NCBI RefSeq assembly: GCF_020614395.1 | Contig: NZ_CP085324.1 | Location: forward strand, 1,307,564-1,371,563 | DNA: 64,000 nt | Source of the DNA: Salarchaeum japonicum | GTDB lineage: Archaea; Halobacteriota; Halobacteria; Halobacteriales; Halobacteriaceae | Direction of reading: 5' to 3' | Part shown: positions 25,160 through 34,586 of the stretch, piece after piece | Position numbering within the stretch: the stretch's first letter is position 1 | Layout: each line of letters begins with the position of its first letter | Translations under genes and position numbers: made by a program | The notes under the pieces: generated by a model | Databases searched by the model: none | What the model was told of the DNA's origin: nothing | What the model saw: only the letters and a program-made list of their open reading frames with translations

Positions 25160-25468
25160 GTGACGCGGAGCCTGCGCGGGTTCCTCCGCAAGGAATCAGT
25201 GAAGTACGTCCTGTTCTCCCTGACCAGCGTCGCCGCCGTCGCGCTCGCCCGGCACGCCGGCCGCGGGAACCCCCTCGAAACGCCGGGCCAGCTCGCGCTC
25301 GCCGTCTCCCTCATCCTCGCCGGGTCGCTCGCCGTCCTCCTCTCCGAGCGCTGTCTCGACAACTTCCTCGAAGCCCGCCGGGAGGACGACGAGGCTCCCT
25401 ACGGCTTCCTCGCCGTCGGCGTCGCCACGCTCACCGTCGCCATCCTCGTGTTCTACGTCTCGGTCTAG
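25160..25468 (+). CDS. Small membrane protein of unknown function
   Basis: 102-aa protein starting with GTG. A basic N-terminus (R-S-L-R-G-F-L-R-K-E) precedes about three hydrophobic segments, at roughly residues 18-32, 43-60 and 82-101. An acidic loop, E-A-R-R-E-D-D-E, separates the last two. No family was recognised. The start is supported by a TATA-like CTTATA 30 nt upstream. The TAG stop is shared as CTAG with the convergent hydrolase gene. Confidence 0.7.
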   Translation: MTRSLRGFLRKESVKYVLFSLTSVAAVALARHAGRGNPLETPGQLALAVSLILAGSLAVLLSERCLDNFLEARREDDEAPYGFLAVGVATLTVAILVFYVSV

Positions 25469-26349
25469 GTTCGGTCGACGAACGCGACGATCTCCTCCGC
25501 CACCGTCTCGCCCGCGTCCTCCTGGAGGAAGTGCGCCGCTCCGGATATCCACGTCTCCGGCTGGTCGTCCGCGGTCGGGAACACGCCGGCGAGGTCGTCG
25601 CGCGCGGGCCGCGTGATGGGGTCGCTCTCGGCGAACAGCACGAAGACGGGTTTCTCCCAGTCCGCGAAGCGCTCGCGGGCGTCCGCGAGGGGGGCGGCGG
25701 CCTCGTCGTCGGGGTCAAGCGGCACCAGTCCGGGGAGCGTGCGCGCGCCGGCGAGGTGCTCCTCGGTCGGGAAGGGCGCGCGGTAGGCGTCCAGGACGGC
25801 GTCATCGAGGTCGCTCGCACAGCCGCCCGCGACCAACTGGCCGATGTCGAGGTCGGGCGCGGTCTCCACGGTCTCCAGGAACTCGTGCCAGACCTCGGGC
25901 ATCCCGCCCGTGCCGTCGGGAAGACCGGTGTTCATCGGGACGAGGCGCGCGAACCGCTCGGGGTTGTTCGCGGCGACGGGCAGCCCGAGCAGGCCGCCCC
26001 AGTCCTGGCAGACGAGCGTTACGTCCCGGAGGTCGAGTTCGAGGAGGAAGGTTTCGAGGGCGTCGTAGAGCCGGTCGTACGTGTAGTCGTCGCGGTCGGC
26101 GAACTTCTCGGAGCGCCCGAACCCGGGGAGGTCGGGGACGACGACGCGCCCGCGGGATTCGAGCGTGGGAATCATCTTCCGATAGAGGAAGCCCCAGGTC
26201 GGTTCGCCGTGCAGGCAGAGGAACGTCTCCTCGCCCGCGCCCGTGTCCACGTACGCCATCTCGACGTCTCCGGTGTCCACGAACTCGGGGTCGTAGTCGT
26301 AGTTCGGCACGTCGGCGAACCGGGACTCGGCGGCCTGGACGGTGTCCAT
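25465..26349 (-). CDS. Haloalkane dehalogenase-like alpha/beta hydrolase
   Basis: 294-aa alpha/beta-hydrolase. The oxyanion loop reads H-G-E-P-T-W at residues 47-52. The nucleophile elbow is Q-D-W-G-G with Asp 116, followed by Trp 117, a residue that binds halide in haloalkane dehalogenases. Asp 243 (E-S-D-P-I-T) and His 273 (A-A-H-F-L-Q-E) fit the remaining triad. The Asp nucleophile and Trp point to dehalogenase subfamily I rather than an esterase. The native substrate is unknown. It converges on the small membrane-protein gene. Confidence 0.88.
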   Translation of the reverse strand: MDTVQAAESRFADVPNYDYDPEFVDTGDVEMAYVDTGAGEETFLCLHGEPTWGFLYRKMIPTLESRGRVVVPDLPGFGRSEKFADRDDYTYDRLYDALETFLLELDLRDVTLVCQDWGGLLGLPVAANNPERFARLVPMNTGLPDGTGGMPEVWHEFLETVETAPDLDIGQLVAGGCASDLDDAVLDAYRAPFPTEEHLAGARTLPGLVPLDPDDEAAAPLADARERFADWEKPVFVLFAESDPITRPARDDLAGVFPTADDQPETWISGAAHFLQEDAGETVAEEIVAFVDRT

Positions 26350-26389
26350 ACGGGGGCGTCCACGGGAAGAAAGAAAACAGTTGGGTGGC

Positions 26390-27232
26390 TTACGCGTCGA
26401 GGCGGGCGAGTTCGTCGTCCGTGAGGTCGATGGCGGACGCGGCGACGTTCTCTTCGAGGTGGTCGATGCTGGACGTGCCCGGAATCGGGAGCGTCACGTC
26501 CGACGTGTGGAGGAGCCACGCGAGCGCTATCTGGTAGACGGAGGCGTCGTGCGCGTCGGCTATCTCTCGGACGGCGGCCTCCTTCTCGTCGAGGTCGCCC
26601 GCGCCGATGGGGAAGTAGGGGATGAAGCCGATGCCGTACTCCTCGCAGGCGTCGAGGACGTCCTGGTGTTCGCGGTTCGCGACGTTGTAGTTGTTCTGCA
26701 CGGTCGCCACGTCCACGATGTCGCGCGCGGTCTCCAGCTGTTCGACGGAGACGTTACTGACGCCGACGTGCTCGATGACGCCCTCGTCCTTCAGTTCCGC
26801 GAGCGCGTGAATCGACGCCTCGAAGTCCGCGTCGGGGTCGGGGCGGTGGTACTGGTAGAGGTCGATGGAGTCCACGCCGAGGCGGTCGAGGCTCGCGAGG
26901 TGGGCGTTCCGGAGGTAGTCGGGGTCGCCCTGGGGGAGCCAGTCGCCGTCGCGGTTCCGGAGGAGGCCGCCCTTGGTCGCGACGACCACGTCCTCGTAGG
27001 GGTGGAGGGCTTCGCGGATGAGGCGCTCGGAGACGCCGGGACCGTACGAGTCGGCGGTGTCGATGAAGTCCACGCCGATGTCGCGGGCGTGCCGGAGGAC
27101 TTCGCGCGCGGCCTGCTCGTCGTCGGGCCGGCCGATGATGTCCTCGCCCGTGACGCGCATCGCGCCGAACCCGAGTCGGTGCACGGTGAGGTCGCCGCCG
27201 ATGTCGAACGTGTCGCTCTGGTTCTCGACCAT
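26390..27232 (-). CDS. Aldo/keto reductase
   Basis: 280-aa NAD(P)H-dependent TIM-barrel oxidoreductase. The catalytic tetrad is visible as D-T-A-D-S-Y (Asp and Tyr), V-V-A-T-K-G-G (Lys) and Y-Q-Y-H-R-P-D (His). The cofactor end contains T-L-P-I-P-G-T-S-S. The sequence is closest in feel to the general oxidoreductase group acting on carbonyls. The ATG at 27232 starts the conserved region; upstream in-frame codons lack family features. Confidence 0.92.
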   Translation of the reverse strand: MVENQSDTFDIGGDLTVHRLGFGAMRVTGEDIIGRPDDEQAAREVLRHARDIGVDFIDTADSYGPGVSERLIREALHPYEDVVVATKGGLLRNRDGDWLPQGDPDYLRNAHLASLDRLGVDSIDLYQYHRPDPDADFEASIHALAELKDEGVIEHVGVSNVSVEQLETARDIVDVATVQNNYNVANREHQDVLDACEEYGIGFIPYFPIGAGDLDEKEAAVREIADAHDASVYQIALAWLLHTSDVTLPIPGTSSIDHLEENVAASAIDLTDDELARLDA

Positions 27233-27279
27233 ACCGCGAAATCGGGTGGGAGCGGAAAAGGGCTTGGTGAGGCGGCGAG

Positions 27280-28182
27280 TTACTCGGTCAGTTCTCGGAT
27301 GCGGTCGATGCGTTCTTCCATCGAGGGATGCGTGCTGAACCAGCGTTCGTCGTCGGTCTCGTCGGTGTGGACGTAGAGCGGGCTGAGGATGCCGCCAGCG
27401 GGTTCGCTCGCGCGCTCTATCTTCCGGAGCGCGGCGGCGAGCGCGCCCGGGCGGCCCGTCACCTCGACAGCGCGTTCGTCCGCGGCGAACTCCCGGGAGC
27501 GCGAGTGCGCGCGCACGAGCAGGGTGAGCGCGAGGAAGACGGCGAGAACGAGCGCGCCGATGCGCTGGTGCACGTCGAACCCCGAGGACTCGAACGGCTG
27601 GCCGCGGAGCCACGCGAGCAACCGACTGACGCCCGCGGCGAGCAACGTCACGGGGAGGAGGACGACGGCGAGGAGGCTCACGACGGTTCGGGAGAGGCTG
27701 TACGCGACGGTCTGCACGAGGCTGTCCCGGCTTTCGAGGTGCGCGAGTTCGTGCGCGAGCACGCCCTCGAACTCGACGGGCGTGAGGATGCGGAAGAGCG
27801 CGCGGTCGAACACGATAGCGCCGTCGCCGGGGCCGCCGAGACTGATGGCGTTCGGCATCGGCATCCGCGCGACGTAGATGGTCGGCGTCCCCACGTCCAT
27901 CCGGTCGGTGAGGCGGTCGAGGCGGTCGTACGCCGCCGGCGACGAGCCCCGGGCGAGCGGGCGGGCGTCGAGTTCCTGGAGGACGCGCCGAGTGCCGAAG
28001 CGATAGCTCGCGTACGCGAACACGACCGTCGCGACGACGACGATTGCGAGCGTCGAGGCGAGCGACACGTCCGCGCGCACGACGCCCGCGAGCACCCAGT
28101 ACGCGAGCGCCGCCGCCGCGGCGTACACCGCGAACACCAGCACGCCGACGAGCGCCATCACGAGGCGGCGACCGACTGCCAT
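27280..28182 (-). CDS. htpX: HtpX-like M48 zinc metalloprotease
   Basis: 300-aa membrane protease. Two N-terminal helices are followed by M-P-N-A-I-S-L-G and the zinc site H-E-L-A-H-L-E, with the third ligand expected in E-F-A-A-D-E-R-A. Two further hydrophobic segments lie between these motifs. HtpX proteins cut misfolded membrane proteins under stress. A GTG at 28206 would add eight residues; the ATG at 28182 fits the hydrophobic start better, but either is possible. Confidence 0.92.
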   Translation of the reverse strand: MAVGRRLVMALVGVLVFAVYAAAAALAYWVLAGVVRADVSLASTLAIVVVATVVFAYASYRFGTRRVLQELDARPLARGSSPAAYDRLDRLTDRMDVGTPTIYVARMPMPNAISLGGPGDGAIVFDRALFRILTPVEFEGVLAHELAHLESRDSLVQTVAYSLSRTVVSLLAVVLLPVTLLAAGVSRLLAWLRGQPFESSGFDVHQRIGALVLAVFLALTLLVRAHSRSREFAADERAVEVTGRPGALAAALRKIERASEPAGGILSPLYVHTDETDDERWFSTHPSMEERIDRIRELTE

Positions 28183-28258
28183 ACTCGGGCTTGGGTCGTC
28201 AGTCACTAACGGCTACCGGTGGCGAATCCCCTAAGCCGATAGAACCCCAACGACGGGT

Positions 28259-28786
28259 ATGACCAAGGCGACGTTCGGCGGCGGGTGTTTCTGGTGTGTG
28301 GAAGCGGCGTTCGAGCGCATCGAGGGCGTGACGGACGTGACCTCGGGGTACGCGGGCGGGCACGTCGAAAACCCGACGTACGAGGCGGTCTGCACGGGCG
28401 ACACCGGGCACGCGGAGGTCGTCCAGCTCACCTACGACCCCGACGTGGTGAGCTATCCGGAGCTCCTCGAAGTGTTCTTCAAGGTTCACGACCCGACGAC
28501 CCTGAACCGGCAGGGCAACGACATCGGCACCCAGTACCGCTCCGCCATCTTCACGCACAGCGACGACCAGCAGGAACTCGCCGAGTCGTTCATCGAGACG
28601 CTGGAGGACGAGGGGAAGTACGACGGCATCGTCACCGAGGTCGAACCGCTCGACGCGTTCTACGAGGCGGCGGAGTACCACCAGAACTACTTCGAGAAGA
28701 ACCCCGACGACGCGTACTGTCAGGCGACGATTCCGCCGAAACTGGAGAAACTCCGGGAGAACTTCGAGGCGCAACTGAAGGCGTGA
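28259..28786 (+). CDS. msrA: Peptide methionine (S)-S-oxide reductase
   Basis: 175-aa repair enzyme that reduces methionine-S-sulfoxide in proteins. The active-site motif G-G-C-F-W-C has the catalytic Cys at residue 10. The family blocks S-G-Y-A-G-G-H, N-P-T-Y-E-A-V-C-T-G-D-T-G-H-A-E, F-x-x-H-D-P-T-T-L-N-R-Q-G-N-D-I-G-T-Q-Y-R and Y-H-Q-N-Y are all present. MsrB is not in the window. The ATG sits at the expected distance before the motif. Confidence 0.97.
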   Translation: MTKATFGGGCFWCVEAAFERIEGVTDVTSGYAGGHVENPTYEAVCTGDTGHAEVVQLTYDPDVVSYPELLEVFFKVHDPTTLNRQGNDIGTQYRSAIFTHSDDQQELAESFIETLEDEGKYDGIVTEVEPLDAFYEAAEYHQNYFEKNPDDAYCQATIPPKLEKLRENFEAQLKA

Positions 28787-28853
28787 TTCCCGGCGCGTGA
28801 GAATCGGCGCGGGAAGCGGCGATTCTTTGTAGGGAGAACGAGGAACATCGGGT

Positions 28854-29231
28854 ATGGCGCGGGAGTCGCAGTCAGACGGGAGCGAGTCCGAGCTCCAGGC
28901 GATACTGGACGCGCTCGGCGACCCGGACTGCCGCCGCATCGTGCGCGCGCTCGACGAGCCGATGACGGCGGGCGAACTCGCGGACGCCTGCGACATCCCC
29001 ACCTCGACGACGTACCGCAAACTCGAACTCCTCTCGGAGGCGTCCCTGCTCGTCGAGGGCACGGAACTCCGGGAGGACGGCCACCACGCGACCAAGTACC
29101 GGCTGGGGTTCGACGAGGTGGCCGTCGCGCTCACCGAGGAGCGCGAGTTCGAGGTGTCGCTGTCCCGGCCGGAGGGCGGGCCCGAAGACCGGCTCGCCAC
29201 GCTCTGGAACGAAGTGAGAAAACAGACATGA
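28854..29231 (+). CDS. Winged helix-turn-helix regulator (ArsR-like)
   Basis: 125-aa DNA-binding protein. The wHTH core reads L-G-D-P-D-C-R-R-I-V-R-A-L, M-T-A-G-E-L-A-D-A-C, I-P-T-S-T-T-Y-R-K-L-E-L-L and a wing around H-A-T-K-Y-R-L. No metal-binding cysteines like those of classic ArsR sensors are evident. It overlaps the next gene by ATGA, a pairing with a small membrane protein that I recall from other haloarchaea. Confidence 0.88.
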   Translation: MARESQSDGSESELQAILDALGDPDCRRIVRALDEPMTAGELADACDIPTSTTYRKLELLSEASLLVEGTELREDGHHATKYRLGFDEVAVALTEEREFEVSLSRPEGGPEDRLATLWNEVRKQT

Positions 29232-29500
29232 ACTCCGTCGAAACCCTCATCGTCGCCACGAAGGCACTGACGTTGCTCGCGGGCGCGGCTATCGCCCACC
29301 TCTCCTACCGCGCGTACACGGAGACGAAGAACACCGCCTTGGGCGCGCTCTGCGTCGGCTTCACCGCCATCACCGTCGGCGCGGTACTCGGCGGCGTCAT
29401 CGACCTCGTGACGCCGCTCGACTTCCTCTACGGCGTGCTCGCACAGAGCACGCTCACGCTCCTCGGGTTCCTCGCCATCCTCTACTCGCTCTACCGCTAG
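29228..29500 (+). CDS. Small three-helix membrane protein paired with HTH regulator
   Basis: 90-aa hydrophobic protein with three predicted transmembrane helices. They lie at roughly residues 5-25, 35-60 and 68-88, separated by Y-R-A-Y-T-E-T-K and D-L-V-T-P-L-D. It is probably the family I remember as DUF7521. It is translationally coupled to the wHTH gene upstream, so it may sense or transmit a membrane signal to that regulator; this is inference. Its stop shares CTAG with the convergent response-regulator stop. Confidence 0.78.
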   Translation: MNSVETLIVATKALTLLAGAAIAHLSYRAYTETKNTALGALCVGFTAITVGAVLGGVIDLVTPLDFLYGVLAQSTLTLLGFLAILYSLYR

Positions 29501-30072
29501 TCCTCGATGAGCGTCATCACTTCCTTGAACTCGTCCTCGTCGAGTTCGCCGAGGCGGTCGTTCGCCTTCGCCTGCACGCGCTCCAGTTCGTCCTGCAACC
29601 GCTGGAACCGGTCGTCGTTTTCGAGTTCGTGCGCGGAGTACTTCGCGCGGAGCGCGCCGACCTTCTCGCTCAGCGCGAACAATGCCTGAAGTTCGCGGGC
29701 GTACTCGGCGCGCGAGAGGAGTTTCTGCGTCGTCTCGATGACTTCCTCCTTCGTCACGGGTTTCTTCACGTAGAGGTCGAACTCCATCTCGACGATGTCC
29801 CAGTCCGGTTGCACCGCCGTCATCATCGCCACGCGGGCGTTCCCTTCTCGGTCGCGTATCTCGTGGAGGACTTCGTCGCCGGACATCCGGGGCATCCGGC
29901 GGTCGAGCAGGACGGCGTCCACGTCGGGCGTGTACGCGTCGAGCGCGTCCTCGCCGCTCGTCGCCACTTCGACCGTCCAGTGCTCGCGAAGCCAGAGCGC
30001 CACCGAGTCCGCGAACTCGGCTTCGTCGTCCACGACGAGGACGGTGTGTTCGCCGCCTGCAGAGTCGGCCAT
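29497..30072 (-). CDS. HalX-type response regulator
   Basis: 191-aa two-component receiver. The N-terminal domain has acidic pocket V-V-D-D-E and phospho-acceptor Asp 57 in L-L-D-R-R-M-P, plus K-K-P as the conserved Lys. The C-terminal part (about 115-190) is a HalX domain, a helical module typical of haloarchaea. There is no DNA-binding domain. It lies 42 bp behind the histidine kinase gene but has its own TATA-like element. Confidence 0.93.
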   Translation of the reverse strand: MADSAGGEHTVLVVDDEAEFADSVALWLREHWTVEVATSGEDALDAYTPDVDAVLLDRRMPRMSGDEVLHEIRDREGNARVAMMTAVQPDWDIVEMEFDLYVKKPVTKEEVIETTQKLLSRAEYARELQALFALSEKVGALRAKYSAHELENDDRFQRLQDELERVQAKANDRLGELDEDEFKEVMTLIED

Positions 30073-30090
30073 TGCAGGAGTATCAGGCGC

Positions 30091-30100
30091 AATTATAAAA
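30091..30100 (-). promoter_or_regulatory. TATA-like element of the HalX regulator gene
   Basis: TTTTATAATT on the minus strand, centred about 24 nt before the ATG at 30072, between the kinase stop and the regulator start. This suggests separate, leaderless expression of the regulator. Confidence 0.6.
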
Positions 30101-30114
30101 GGACTTCCGATAGG

Positions 30115-32184
30115 TCAGTCAGCCCGCAGGAACGTCACCGCGAACACCGTCCCCTCGGGGTCGTTGTCCCGGATGTCCACCGACCCGCCGTAGGCGTCCA
30201 GCATCTCCTTCACGAGGTAGAGACCGAAGCCGTTCCCGGGTTCGCTCAACTCGGAGACGCCCTTCTCCAGCACCGCGCGCTTCTCCTCGTCCGGGATGCC
30301 GGGGCCGTTGTCCGCGATGTGCACCGTGACCGCGTCGTGCTCGCGGTGCTCCACGTCCCGCCGCATCGGGTCGGCGGACTCCGAGAGCGGGTCGCCCGTG
30401 TCCGCGTCCACGGGAATCGTCGTCGTCCCGGTCGTCGTCCACACCTCGACGTGCGGCGTCGCGGCGTCGTTGTGCACCACCGCGTTCGAGAGGATGTTCT
30501 CGAACACCTCCCCGAGCAGTTCGTCGCCGTACACGAGCACGTCCTCGTCCGGGAGGTCGTGCACGTCGAACGTCGCCTCGTCGTACGTCCCGCGCGCGAG
30601 TTCGACCTTCCCGGTGAGGCGTTCGCGGAGCGCCATCTTCTGGAGGTCGTGGTCGCTGTCGGAGACGATGGCGTCCATGAACGTCCGCATCGTGTCGATG
30701 AGGTCGGACATGTCCTGTACGCGCTCCCGGACGATGTCGAGGTGTTCGCGGTCGTCCGCGTCGAGGTCGGCGGTCGTTTCGAGGTGTTGGGCGCGCGCGT
30801 TCACGAGGTTCAGGCCGTTCAGGAGGTTGTGTCGGAGGATGCGGTTCATGAATTCGAGGCGCTCGCGTTCGTGTTCGAGCGCGCGCTCGTACGACCGCTC
30901 GTCCGTCATGTCCCGCGTCACCTTCGTGTACCCCTGGAGTTCGCCGTCGTCGTAGCGCGCGCTGATGGTCACGTCGCCCCAGAACTGGGTGCCGTCCTTG
31001 CGCACCCGCCAGCCCTCGTCGTGCACCTGTCCCTCCTCCGCGGCCTGCGAGAGCAACCGCTCGGGTTTCCCGGCTTGCGCGTCCTCCTCGCGGTAGAACG
31101 TCCGGATGTGTTCGCCGATGATGTCGGACGGCTCGTAGCCCTTGATGTTCTGCGCGCCCTCGTTCCAACTCTTCACGCGCCCCTCGTCGTCGAGCATGAA
31201 GATGGCGTACTCGTCGACCGCGTCCACCACGGACTCGAAGCGTTGCTCGCGCTCCTGGAGGTGTTCGCGTTGCGCCTCGATGTAGCGCTCGCGGTCGAGT
31301 TCGTACCCGATCCAGTTCCCCATCAGTTCCACCATCGTCAGCTCCCAGTCCGCGAACGCGTCCGACTGCTCGCGGTCGAGGAAGCACAGCGACCCGTACA
31401 CGGCGTCCCCGACGTAGACGGGCGTCCCGACGTACATCTCGAACCCCTCGTCCGTCCCGTACGGTTTTTCGCCGGCGTCGTACGGCCGCACGGCGAACTG
31501 AACGGTCTCGTCCTCCTGAATCATCTCCTGGCAGTGCGTCTGCGAGTACGGCACCACGTCGCCCTCCGCGAGGTCGATGTCGTCCGACTTCACCGCTTCG
31601 AGGCGGTACTCGTTCGTCTCGGGGTCGACGTGCGCGAACGACGCGAACTCCGCGTCGAACAGGTCGCGGCCGATGTCGAGCAAGCGGTCGAGTTTGTCGT
31701 CGAACGCCGCGGTGTCGTCGGAGATGACGTCGTGGAGTTCGCGGAGGTTGCGCTCGCGGTCTCTGAGCACGGTCATCGTGCGGCGCTGCCGGGTGTGGTA
31801 GACGCCGACCGCGAACGCCGCGACAGCGCCGAACAGGACGCCGTCGAGCGCGAGCACGACGGGTTTCAGTTCGCCCATCGCCCAGAACTGGAGCGCCATC
31901 ACCCACGCGTACAGCAGGAAGACGGCGGCCGCGCCGCCGACGTTCCAGAACGCCACCCGAATCAGGTCGTCGTCGCTCCACTCCTGGCGGACGAGCCAGA
32001 CGCCGGCCGCGATGAGGCCGAGGGAGAGCGCGATGAGCGGCGAGTTCTCGACGAACGTGGTCGCAACCCCCCAGGAGAGATCCGTGACGTCGTCCCAGAT
32101 GTCGTAGAGCGGTACGAGGAGCGTGAGAACGCCGACGAGGGAGACGGCGGCACCCGCCGCGTACCGACGTACGGAACCGGTCAT
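30115..32184 (-). CDS. Membrane sensor histidine kinase with GAF and PAS domains
   Basis: 689-aa sensor kinase. Four transmembrane helices occupy residues 10-130, then a GAF domain (about 150-300; Y-V-G-T-P-V, Y-G-S-L-C-F-L-D), a PAS domain (about 315-430; D-E-Y-A-I-F-M, W-N-x-G-A-Q-N-I-K-G-Y), and the H-box L-R-H-N-L-L-N-G-L with His 452. The ATPase domain has F-E-N-I-L-S-N-A-V, D-N-G-P-G-I-P and G-F-G-L-Y-L-V-K. The redox or light signal is not readable. It probably phosphorylates the neighbouring HalX regulator. It follows the peptide transporter operon by 39 bp but has its own TATA-like element. Confidence 0.95.
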   Translation of the reverse strand: MTGSVRRYAAGAAVSLVGVLTLLVPLYDIWDDVTDLSWGVATTFVENSPLIALSLGLIAAGVWLVRQEWSDDDLIRVAFWNVGGAAAVFLLYAWVMALQFWAMGELKPVVLALDGVLFGAVAAFAVGVYHTRQRRTMTVLRDRERNLRELHDVISDDTAAFDDKLDRLLDIGRDLFDAEFASFAHVDPETNEYRLEAVKSDDIDLAEGDVVPYSQTHCQEMIQEDETVQFAVRPYDAGEKPYGTDEGFEMYVGTPVYVGDAVYGSLCFLDREQSDAFADWELTMVELMGNWIGYELDRERYIEAQREHLQEREQRFESVVDAVDEYAIFMLDDEGRVKSWNEGAQNIKGYEPSDIIGEHIRTFYREEDAQAGKPERLLSQAAEEGQVHDEGWRVRKDGTQFWGDVTISARYDDGELQGYTKVTRDMTDERSYERALEHERERLEFMNRILRHNLLNGLNLVNARAQHLETTADLDADDREHLDIVRERVQDMSDLIDTMRTFMDAIVSDSDHDLQKMALRERLTGKVELARGTYDEATFDVHDLPDEDVLVYGDELLGEVFENILSNAVVHNDAATPHVEVWTTTGTTTIPVDADTGDPLSESADPMRRDVEHREHDAVTVHIADNGPGIPDEEKRAVLEKGVSELSEPGNGFGLYLVKEMLDAYGGSVDIRDNDPEGTVFAVTFLRAD

Positions 32185-32208
32185 GGGCGGAGTACGGCCG
32201 TGGGGCGT

Positions 32209-32215
32209 GTAAAAC
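32209..32215 (-). promoter_or_regulatory. TATA-like element of the histidine kinase gene
   Basis: GTTTTAC on the minus strand, about 28 nt before the kinase ATG at 32184. It separates the kinase from the transporter operon upstream. Confidence 0.45.
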
Positions 32216-32223
32216 TGCGGGCT

Positions 32224-33542
32224 TCAGTCGTCGGCGCGCCGCCGCTCGACGACGGGCGCGACGTCCTCGTACTCGTCGCGGTGGCGGTGACAGCGGCTCA
32301 CGCGGCCGTCGCCGAGTTCGTTCTCGGGGTCGCGCTCCTCGCAGACGCCGCCGAACTCGTCCGCGAGCAGGGCTTCCGCGTCCGCGTACCGGGCGTCCTC
32401 GGCGAGGTCGATAGATTGCTCGATGACCGCCCAGGCGTCCCCGTCGATTTCGACGTTCGAGAACAGGTCGTCAACGCTCTCGGTCACGTCGGCGTCCACG
32501 AACCCGAGGCGGCGCTTTACTTCCGCGAGCACGCCGTCCTGGCCGAGCGCGCGGCCGCGCAGAACCTCGCGGAACGCCTCGATGGCGTCCCAGGCGTCCA
32601 CGGAGAGGTCGTCGTGTTTCGCGGGCCGAATCTTCGCGGGACACCGCGTGTTGAACGGACACCCGCTCGGGGGGTCGCGCGGACTCGGCGGCGTGCCGGG
32701 GAGCGCGACGCGCTCCACGTCCGTCCCGTGTCGGCCGGGCACCGCGGACAGCAGGCTGACCGTGTAGGGGTGCTGGGGGTCGTCGAACACGTCGCGGGCG
32801 GGGCCGAGTTCCGCGACGTTCCCGAGGTACATCACCGCGATTCGGTCGGCGATGTGTTTCATCACGGAGAGGTCGTGACTGATGAACAGGTAGGTGAGCC
32901 CGAGGTCGTCCTGAAGCTCGTTCAGGAGGTTGATGATGCGGGCCTGCACGGACACGTCCAGCGCGGACGTGGGTTCGTCCAGCACGAGGAAGTCGGGTTC
33001 CAGTGCGAGCGCGCGGGCGATACCGATGCGCTGTTTCTGGCCGCCCGAGAACTGGTGGGGGTAGCGGTAGTAGTGCTCCGGCTGCAATCCCACCGTCGTC
33101 AGGAGGTCGCGGACGCGTTCGCGGCGCTCGTCGGGCGTGCCGACGCTGTGCGCGTCCAGGGGTTCGCGGACGATTTCGCCGATGGTCATCCGGTCGTTCA
33201 GGCTCTCCTCGGGGTCCTGGAACACCATGCCGGCGTTCCGCGCCCACTCGCGGCGTTCGCGGCCGGAGAGGTCGGCGACGTTCGTGCCGTCCACGACCAC
33301 GTCCCCGTCCGTCGCGGTTTCGAGGCCGAGCATCGTCCGGCCGAGCGTGGACTTCCCGCAGCCGGACTCGCCGACGAGCCCGAGCGTCTCCCCGCGATAG
33401 ATGTCGAAGGACACGCCGTCCACGGCCTTCACGGGCGGTTTGGAGGCGATGATGGAGTCGTCCGCGTAGTACGTCTTCAGGTCGCGAACCGACACGAGCG
33501 GTGCTTCGGTTCCGGCGTCGCGTGCGTCGAGCGTGTTCTGCG

Positions 33543-33546
<4 letters not shown>
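32224..33546 (-). CDS. dppF: Dipeptide/oligopeptide ABC transporter ATPase (DppF/OppF type) with long C-terminal insert
   Basis: 440-aa ATPase subunit. Walker A is G-E-S-G-C-G-K-S-T, the signature is F-S-G-G-Q-K-Q-R, and Walker B is F-L-V-L-D-E-P-T-S-A-L-D. The oligopeptide-transporter C-terminal domain starts at G-C-P-F-N-T-R-C-P. About 90 residues with an extra helical region then separate it from a last pair of cysteines (G-G-V-C and R-C-H) close to the end. Typical DppF is about 330 aa. The start overlaps the DppD stop by ATGA. Confidence 0.92.
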
Positions 33547-34582
<1,036 letters not shown>

Positions 34583-34586
<4 letters not shown>

